DNA of 20,488 nt, from contig JAJQJO010000015.1 of assembly GCA_021323495.1 (NCBI GenBank), forward strand, positions 1 through 20,488, written 5' to 3'. Made by a program: the position numbers and the translations under genes. The notes below the pieces were generated by a model, which worked only from the letters and a program-made list of their open reading frames with translations, searched no databases and had not been told where the DNA came from. Positions 16,001 through 20,488 of the stretch are shown piece by piece. The stretch's first letter is position 1. Every line of letters begins with the position of its first letter. The DNA is from Cellvibrio sp. GTDB lineage: Bacteria; Pseudomonadota; Gammaproteobacteria; Pseudomonadales; Cellvibrionaceae.

Positions 16001-17005
16001 CTGTTCGGCCAAACTCAACCGCGCATAAAAAGGAATAACTTCCATATGCGCAAATTGCGCTTTACGCAAGGCTTCGGCGGCCTCGCGAATTTCGCGCTCA
16101 CCACTTAAAAATATCAGAATGTCACCACCGCGCGCACCTGACCCGGTTTTTTCATGCAATTCAATTTCATGCACCGCGTCAACAATTGCTGCATATTGGT
16201 CCGGTTCGTTTTCGTCGCTGCCCTCAAACTCATAGAGCGGGCGATACCAGACTTCTACCGGATAGGTGCGGCCGGAAATTTCAATAATGGGCGCGTTGCT
16301 AAAATGTTGTGAAAAGCGCTCGAGATCGATAGTTGCTGAAGTAATTATTAATTTTAGATCCGGGCGTTTGGGCAGCAGTTGTTTTAAATAGCCGAGCAGA
16401 AAATCAATATTCAAACTGCGCTCATGGGCTTCATCAATAATGAGCGTATCGTATTTATTCAAGTAAGGATCGTGTTGGATTTCTGCGAGCAAAATACCGT
16501 CAGTCATCACTTTGATTAAGGTGTTTTCATTAGACTGGTCGCTAAAGCGAACCTGATACCCCACTTTTTCTCCAAGCGTGGTTTTTAATTCTTCGGCGAT
16601 GCGGTTGGCAACGGTATTAGCAGCAATACGGCGCGGTTGGGTATGGCCAATCAAACCGCTTACACCGCGTCCGATGGTTAAACATATTTTAGGGATCTGG
16701 GTGGTTTTACCCGAGCCGGTTTCACCAGCTAACACCACTACCTGATTGGCCGCAATAATTTGTGCAATCTCGTCCCGTTTTTCACAGACTGGTAGATTGG
16801 GGAAATCGATCTCCACCGGGACCAACTGCTGGCGACGCGCTACTTCAGCCTGTGACCGTGCCAATTGGCTTTGCCATTTTTCCATGGCCTGATCGTAGGG
16901 CTTTTGCGCGCGCGCGAGTTTTTCAATCTCACCCAATCGACGCGTAAGGTTGTGCCGATCACGCCCCATCACATGCGCGATGGACTGTTTAAAACTTGAC
17001 CACAT
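13058..17005 (-). CDS. hrpA: ATP-dependent RNA helicase HrpA (DEAH box)
   Basis: A 1315-residue protein, close to the roughly 1300 residues of E. coli HrpA. Superfamily 2 motifs in order: motif I GETGSGKT (94-101), TQPRR (Ia), DEAH (191-194), SAT (223-225), TNVAETSITVPGI (about 351-363) and QRKGRCGR (motif VI, 398-405). The helicase-associated and OB-like domains follow, then the long DUF3418 C-terminal region characteristic of HrpA. HrpA acts in mRNA processing and in resolving stalled ribosomes. The ATG at 17005 (preceded by TAGGT) gives the expected N-terminus; a GTG at 17053 would add 16 residues without a ribosome site. Only 96 bases separate this start from the stop of the cupin-like gene on the same strand, so the two may be co-transcribed. 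No terminator is seen after it. Confidence 0.97.
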   Translation of the reverse strand: MWSSFKQSIAHVMGRDRHNLTRRLGEIEKLARAQKPYDQAMEKWQSQLARSQAEVARRQQLVPVEIDFPNLPVCEKRDEIAQIIAANQVVVLAGETGSGKTTQIPKICLTIGRGVSGLIGHTQPRRIAANTVANRIAEELKTTLGEKVGYQVRFSDQSNENTLIKVMTDGILLAEIQHDPYLNKYDTLIIDEAHERSLNIDFLLGYLKQLLPKRPDLKLIITSATIDLERFSQHFSNAPIIEISGRTYPVEVWYRPLYEFEGSDENEPDQYAAIVDAVHEIELHEKTGSGARGGDILIFLSGEREIREAAEALRKAQFAHMEVIPFYARLSLAEQQKVFAPHTGRRIVLATNVAETSITVPGIRYVIDPGFARISRYSYRTKVQRLPIEPVSQASANQRKGRCGRVAEGICIRLYSEEDFNSRPAFTDAEILRTNLAAVILQMLQLRMGDIHKFPFIDAPDHRLISDGFKLLEELHAVNAKNQLTPVGQQLSKLPLDPRLARMLLSAQEQSCVRELLIIASALSVQDPRERPAEKQQAADQSHRRFWVEHSDFSSFVTLWDYFETRRQELTLNQLRKLCKKEFLSYLRLREWRDVHHQLCVAVKDLGIRVNSESANYESIHKALLTGLLGNLGFNHEEREYLGARNRKFMIFPGSSLVKKTPKWIMAAELIETSRLFAHTVAKIEPEWITAAAEHLVKRHYFEPHYDSRSGQVMVFEKVTLYGLVIVEKKSVSYSHIDPAQCREVFIRAALVEGQYDQHPKRKSMQNKNPATDFFAHQHQLLTELEDLESKARRRDIVVDEQVIFDFYNERIPETVVNLAGFEAWRKKVEQENPKLLFLTREILMRHGAGDITQAQFPNELEWRGMVFPLSYHFEPNHPFDGVSIHVPMSVLHQVPEQRLEWLVPGMLREKCIGLIKSLPKNVRKHFVPVPDVVDKVLATLSPDNKPLTEALGLQLKRLTGIDVSKEAWLEASVDDYYRFNIHVVDDKGKIIASGRELAPLREKYRERVQQNIQSAATNIERDGISSWDFDELPQAIQLPRGGISIRAYPALVDKQSSVALQVLDNPLHALDLTQRGLSRLVYLALAQTVKYLQKELLKGQEVALTLAGIGNREQVVDDLIMAAIKQLAVAEQQHLPRTRIAFDERVNLTRDKLIAVAQDLANHLVSSLKLLVDVKKQLKQQKNMLALAFTISDINQQLVQLFYPGLVYKTPAQWLQQYPKYMRGIQQRLEKAALNPQKDKLQLADVAPHCQRLVDYLAKEGDYRLAQNGALMDYRWWIEELRISLFAQTLKTQVPVSDKRMDKQWEQAMLEAQG

Positions 17006-17101
17006 ATTTGACCTATCAACCCGGCTAGCAGCACTTGTTACCTGGTGCGACACGGAATCATCGCACCAGTGAATAGGCGGGGGATAATACAGTGGGGACT
17101 A

Positions 17102-18118
17102 TCAGCGATTCAAACGATTGATCAGCCAAGCGCGCAATTGGCGGGCCTGCATATCATCAATTGGAGCCAGCACCCCTTGCGCGGCAGGCGGGATGTTTTC
17201 AGCAGCATGGGATTGCTCACTGAAAATATAAAAATCAAATAACACCTTCCAGGCGGCTTTTTCTTTTTCGGGCAAATCGCGAATACTGAGCATTGCGTGT
17301 TTTAACACGTTAATCGCCGGGCCCATAAATTTAGGGACATTGCGCCACCAGTAGTTGACCAGCACATTAAACGTACCCAACCCTTCCACGTGATGCCACC
17401 ACATACTGGGAATAAACAGGGCATCACCCGGTTCCAGATTAGCCACTTGTCCCGCCGCCATTGCCTGGCGGAAACGTGGGAATTTTTCAAAATCCGGATT
17501 GGCAAAATCCACCAGGCTGATCTGCTGTCCGGCGGGATTAAAATCGAGCGGTCCCGGGTACAAATTTTCAACTTGCCCGGGTGGAAACACGGTAAAACGG
17601 CGCTTGCCAACAATGCTACACGCCAGATTATCCGGGGCATCATAATGACAAGCGATGCGGGATTTATTGCCCATCCAGATGCTCACCAAAGCATCGGGAA
17701 AGGGAATGGTGACATCGTTGTTTTGTTGGCGCAGCCCCGGCAAGCAGACATCAACCGTGGTCGAGCCTACATAAAAGGTCGGCGGCTGTGGATTGCTTTT
17801 ATGGGCGAGGATCTGATCCAACACCGTATCAAGGCGAACACGGTCACTGCGGTAATTCAGGCCACTCATGTCCTCGTTATAAAAATAAAATCCGTTATTT
17901 TCCGGCGCTCCTATAAACGTGCCCACGGTTTTATCCTCGTAAAAAGAACGCAGGTAGGCGATTGCCTCCTCATCGGACATCAACCCGGCCTTGGTCAATG
18001 GCCAGTTGCCTGCCAAACCTTTGAGGATCAGCGGCTGCTCAGACGCCAGGATCTCAGGCGGAATCTTGTGCGGGTCTATACCGTGGACTTCTTTGACAAG
18101 GGTAGGAATTTCTAGCAT
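17102..18118 (-). CDS. JmjC/cupin_8-like Fe(II)/2-oxoglutarate oxygenase
   Basis: A 338-residue cytoplasmic protein of the cupin_8 (JmjC-like, FIH-related) family. The double-stranded beta-helix core carries the iron triad pattern H158-Y-D160 and a distal histidine in WWHHVEG (H242/H243; H243 by analogy with FIH). K172 in GKRRF is in the usual place for binding 2-oxoglutarate. FPPGQ and DALFIPSMWW are typical flanks. Such proteins hydroxylate side chains of proteins or small molecules; many copies next to flavin-dependent tryptophan halogenases and TonB receptors are known in Caulobacter-, Xanthomonas- and Cellvibrio-like genomes, with no defined substrate. It is divergently oriented to the DUF6445 gene. 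Catalytic competence is inferred from residues only. Confidence 0.88.
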   Translation of the reverse strand: MLEIPTLVKEVHGIDPHKIPPEILASEQPLILKGLAGNWPLTKAGLMSDEEAIAYLRSFYEDKTVGTFIGAPENNGFYFYNEDMSGLNYRSDRVRLDTVLDQILAHKSNPQPPTFYVGSTTVDVCLPGLRQQNNDVTIPFPDALVSIWMGNKSRIACHYDAPDNLACSIVGKRRFTVFPPGQVENLYPGPLDFNPAGQQISLVDFANPDFEKFPRFRQAMAAGQVANLEPGDALFIPSMWWHHVEGLGTFNVLVNYWWRNVPKFMGPAINVLKHAMLSIRDLPEKEKAAWKVLFDFYIFSEQSHAAENIPPAAQGVLAPIDDMQARQLRAWLINRLNR

Positions 18119-18199
18119 GGGATAAGTCTACTTCGTGTGTTATTTAAACGAACCGGGCGATATAAGCAGATTTGACCATTAACCAGAAGGAAAAGGCAA

Positions 18200-18213
18200 T
18201 TGATTTGAATCAA
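18200..18213. promoter_or_regulatory. FNR/Anr-type binding site in the divergent promoter region
   Basis: TTGATTTGAATCAA matches the FNR/Anr consensus TTGAT-N4-ATCAA at all ten defined positions, and the palindrome is perfect (6+2+6). It lies 82-95 bases before the cupin-like gene and 120-133 bases before the DUF6445 gene. No confident -10 elements were found, so which gene it controls, and whether it activates or represses, is open. Confidence 0.6.
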
Positions 18214-18333
18214 AAGGGGCGCTTTCGGTGCTTTTATCCATGGTATTACGCTGGCTAGCCTATACAAAACCGATTAGTATTCGATTGCACTTCCCCATTA
18301 AATAGACCGCATTTTTTAATAGGCAAATAATAA

Positions 18334-19041
18334 ATGTCCGACGATTTTTTACCGCCATTACATCCCGACTTTCACTACCGTGTTGATTATATTGGCAATG
18401 AAAAATTACCCGTACTAGTCGTGGATAATTTTTTAGAGGGCGCCGAAGCCCTGCTGGGTTTCGCAATAAAATTTGGCGAGTTTCGCGATGGCCTGGATTT
18501 TTACCCGGGCATTCAATCCAAAGTTCCCGATTTTTATGCCAATGCACTTAATTTGTATTTGCGGGATATTATTTGCACGACTTTTAAAATAACCGCAGAA
18601 CAAATACATTATTCGCAATCCACCTACTCAATGGTACTAATCCCACCAGCAAAATTGGCAATCCCCCAAGCACGCCCTCACGTTGATACCATTTCGCGCA
18701 ACAAATTGGCGACCGTGCATTATTTATGCACACCGGATAAAGGCGGGACTTCATTATACCGGCATAAAGCGACAGGTTTTGAAAGCCTTAACGAATCCCG
18801 AATGGCGCTTTATAGCCAGTATTTGGAGGAAGAAGCAAAAGATACTAGCTGGCAAAAAAAATATATCTGTGGTTCAAATCAATATTACGAAGAAATAGCC
18901 CGTTATGAGGCTAACTTTAACCGCCTGATTATGTATGCAGGGGATGTATTACACTCGGCGTCCATCCCGGAAAATTTTACTTTTGTACCCAATCCAAGAA
19001 TCGGCCGATTAACATTGAATAGCTTTATTTATTGTAAATAG
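18334..19041 (+). CDS. DUF6445 protein with a 2-oxoglutarate/Fe(II) oxygenase-like motif set
   Basis: A 235-residue protein of the DUF6445 family, which usually lies near tryptophan halogenases. No signal peptide is seen. The residue pattern resembles prolyl-4-hydroxylase-type oxygenases: H116-V-D118 in ARPHVDT, then LATVHYL, GGTSLYRHK (the GGxL-like strand), a distal histidine H207 in AGDVLHSAS, and an arginine eight to eighteen residues later in IGRLTLNSF (R225) where the 2-oxoglutarate carboxylate would be bound. This homology is my reading and not an established assignment. AGG lies about ten bases before the ATG. It converges on the halogenase gene with only 36 bases between them, and diverges from the cupin-like gene. 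The substrate is unknown. Confidence 0.8.
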   Translation: MSDDFLPPLHPDFHYRVDYIGNEKLPVLVVDNFLEGAEALLGFAIKFGEFRDGLDFYPGIQSKVPDFYANALNLYLRDIICTTFKITAEQIHYSQSTYSMVLIPPAKLAIPQARPHVDTISRNKLATVHYLCTPDKGGTSLYRHKATGFESLNESRMALYSQYLEEEAKDTSWQKKYICGSNQYYEEIARYEANFNRLIMYAGDVLHSASIPENFTFVPNPRIGRLTLNSFIYCK

Positions 19042-19077
19042 CAATTTAGGGACGGTGGCATGACCAATCCCTTAGGT

Positions 19078-20488
19078 TTATTCTGTCCACGCAGACGCCT
19101 TACAATAATACTGCAAATAATCATGATGCGATGGCATTTTCTGGACCGTTTGTTTTACGTAACTTCTGATATCTTCCAAAAACTTTTTCAATTCAGTATC
19201 TGTCATTTCATTAGCTACAACATGATAGCGCTCGGGAATAATTCCCTGCCCTACCATTACTTGCAACCAGGACGGTTCGGCAAAAAGTTTATAGGGTGAT
19301 TCAACAAAGATTTTTCCGGTTTCCTTAAACAAGCGTATGCGATGCTCAAGCGATGCCGGGATAGGCATATTTTTACAGTAACGCCAGAATGCGCTGTCTT
19401 CCCGCTCGGTTAAATGGTAATGCATCACAACAAAATCCCTGATGGTTAACGTTTCCGTTCTCATCTGTTCATTATATTCATCAATATCACAAGCGCGGAT
19501 GCCTTCATGCGGAAACATCTGGATCAAACGGGTTATACCGCGCTGGATCATATGAATACTGGTAGACTCCAGTGGTTCAATAAATCCGCTCGCCAAGCCC
19601 AATGCCACACAGTTTTTGTTCCAGTGTTGGCGACGCTGACCTGTTGTGAACTTGATAATTTTCGGCTCAGTGATTGTGTGCCCTTCAATTTTTTCCAGCA
19701 GGGTTTTTCTTGCCTCATCGTCAGACATATAACGGCTACAATAAACCAATCCATTGCCAACACGATGTTGCAGTGGAATTTGCCACTGCCAACCAGCATG
19801 GTGCGCAATCGCACGTGTGTAAGGAACCGGTTCGCGCACTGAATCAGTTTGTACCGCAACTGCGCTGTCGCATGGCAACCAATGCGACCAATCCTCATAG
19901 CCGGTGTGCAATGCTTGCTCGATCAACAGGCCGCGAAAGCCGGAACAATCAATAAATAAATCACCTTCAATCACTGCGCCTGAAGCCATCCTGATCGACT
20001 TGATATACAAAGCATCATCCAGGATAACGTCTTGTATTTTGCCCTCAACTCGCGTTGTGCCCGCTTTTTCGGCAATATTCCGCAAGAATTTTGCATAGCG
20101 ACCGGCATCAATATGGTAGGCATATGTCACGGTTGAATTAGGCATATGGGCAAATTTATTTTGTTTTGCCGCTTCGTACTCTACACAATAATCCCCTAAT
20201 GGATAATTCACACCTATATCCAGGCCCCTGCGCCAGAAATGCTGGAAGCTGGCAGCCCAAGTATCCTTGCCCGTATACCCAAAGGGGTGGATATAGTTTT
20301 CGTTTATATTTTTCCAGTTTTCAAACGAAATGCCTAACTTGATTGAACCTTTAACAAACGTAAGAAACTCCTGCTCATTAATATCCAAATAGCGATTAAG
20401 TAAAATGAGCGGGGGAACAGTCGCCTCGCCCACGCCAACGGTAGCGATTTCATCAGATTCAACGAGGGTAACCTCGATGCTTTTTCCG
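19078..20488 (-). CDS. Flavin-dependent tryptophan halogenase (N-terminus beyond the window)
   Basis: The frame stays open to the window end, giving about 470 C-terminal residues; the FAD-binding GxGxxG at the N-terminus is outside. Visible landmarks are VESD (end of the second beta-strand), TVGVGEATVPP (about 20416-20437, plus a few bases), the catalytic lysine in GSIKLGISFENW (lysine codon 20338-20340), the halogenase signature WQWQIP (W-x-W-x-I-P), and FIEPLESTSIH with the glutamate partnering the lysine. These enzymes use FADH2, O2 and halide to chlorinate or brominate indoles, with a separate flavin reductase that is not seen here. The real substrate is often not free tryptophan in stand-alone genomic copies. 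An apparent GTG start at 20433 is false, since coding similarity continues upstream of it. Confidence 0.94.
   Translation of the reverse strand, partial: GKSIEVTLVESDEIATVGVGEATVPPLILLNRYLDINEQEFLTFVKGSIKLGISFENWKNINENYIHPFGYTGKDTWAASFQHFWRRGLDIGVNYPLGDYCVEYEAAKQNKFAHMPNSTVTYAYHIDAGRYAKFLRNIAEKAGTTRVEGKIQDVILDDALYIKSIRMASGAVIEGDLFIDCSGFRGLLIEQALHTGYEDWSHWLPCDSAVAVQTDSVREPVPYTRAIAHHAGWQWQIPLQHRVGNGLVYCSRYMSDDEARKTLLEKIEGHTITEPKIIKFTTGQRRQHWNKNCVALGLASGFIEPLESTSIHMIQRGITRLIQMFPHEGIRACDIDEYNEQMRTETLTIRDFVVMHYHLTEREDSAFWRYCKNMPIPASLEHRIRLFKETGKIFVESPYKLFAEPSWLQVMVGQGIIPERYHVVANEMTDTELKKFLEDIRSYVKQTVQKMPSHHDYLQYYCKASAWTE

Noticed and set aside
15539..16108. Open frame of 189 codons antisense to hrpA
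   Set aside because: It covers the conserved helicase motifs on the other strand and has no protein features of its own.
17390..18115. Open frame of 241 codons antisense to the cupin-like gene
   Set aside because: The minus-strand protein carries iron- and cofactor-binding residues, whereas this frame resembles nothing and lacks a start signal.
19048..19072. Hairpin AGGGA...TCCCT between the converging DUF6445 and halogenase genes
   Set aside because: The stem is interrupted and neither strand has a T-run, so a terminator function is not supported.

Overview
The window comes from the chromosome of a Gram-negative gammaproteobacterium. The mutS-fdxA order, a ferredoxin almost identical to Azotobacter ferredoxin I, MlaA, HrpA, a porin, a TonB-dependent receptor and a flavin-dependent tryptophan halogenase linked to a cupin-like oxygenase fit the Cellvibrionaceae (Cellvibrio and relatives). 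That placement rests on protein resemblance and gene order only. No phage, transposase, CRISPR array, rRNA or tRNA was seen.

Layout. (1) 1-2.2 kb, plus strand: the 3' end of mutS, fdxA (7-iron ferredoxin) and a one-domain PilZ protein. (2) 2.25-3.0 kb, minus strand: mlaA, the outer-membrane component of phospholipid retrograde transport. (3) 3.2-10.8 kb: a block of envelope genes. On the plus strand are a 555-residue lipoprotein, an 894-residue TonB-dependent receptor and a periplasmic protein with two TonB_C-like repeats. On the minus strand, facing them, are a porin and a small exported protein. Three promoters of this block carry PhoB-box-like direct repeats with an 11-bp period: strong upstream of the lipoprotein and the porin, weaker upstream of the TonB_C-like gene. 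I infer a phosphate-starvation outer-membrane uptake module. (4) 10.9-12.9 kb, minus strand: a compact hvfA-hvfB-hvfC operon (bufferin/oxazolone type). It encodes a precursor peptide with seven KCG motifs, a DUF692 (MNIO) maturase and its DUF2063 partner, with stop/start overlaps between all three genes and no DoxX gene. (5) 13.1-17.0 kb, minus strand: hrpA, a DEAH-box RNA helicase. (6) 17.1-20.5 kb: a JmjC/cupin_8 oxygenase (minus), a DUF6445 protein with a 2-oxoglutarate/Fe(II) oxygenase-like residue pattern (plus) and a flavin-dependent tryptophan halogenase (minus, cut by the window end). A perfect FNR/Anr-type site lies between the first two, which diverge.

How the parts fit. In block 3 the porin and receptor would admit substrate across the outer membrane, the lipoprotein could act as a surface or periplasmic partner, and the TonB_C-like protein could touch the receptor's TonB box or the Ton system. 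The substrate is unknown; the Pho boxes suggest phosphate or a phosphorylated compound. Block 4 makes a modified, copper-binding secreted peptide by family precedent. Block 6 resembles the halogenase/cupin/TonB-receptor clusters of oligotrophic proteobacteria and joins three apparent O2-using enzymes next to a possible oxygen-responsive control site.
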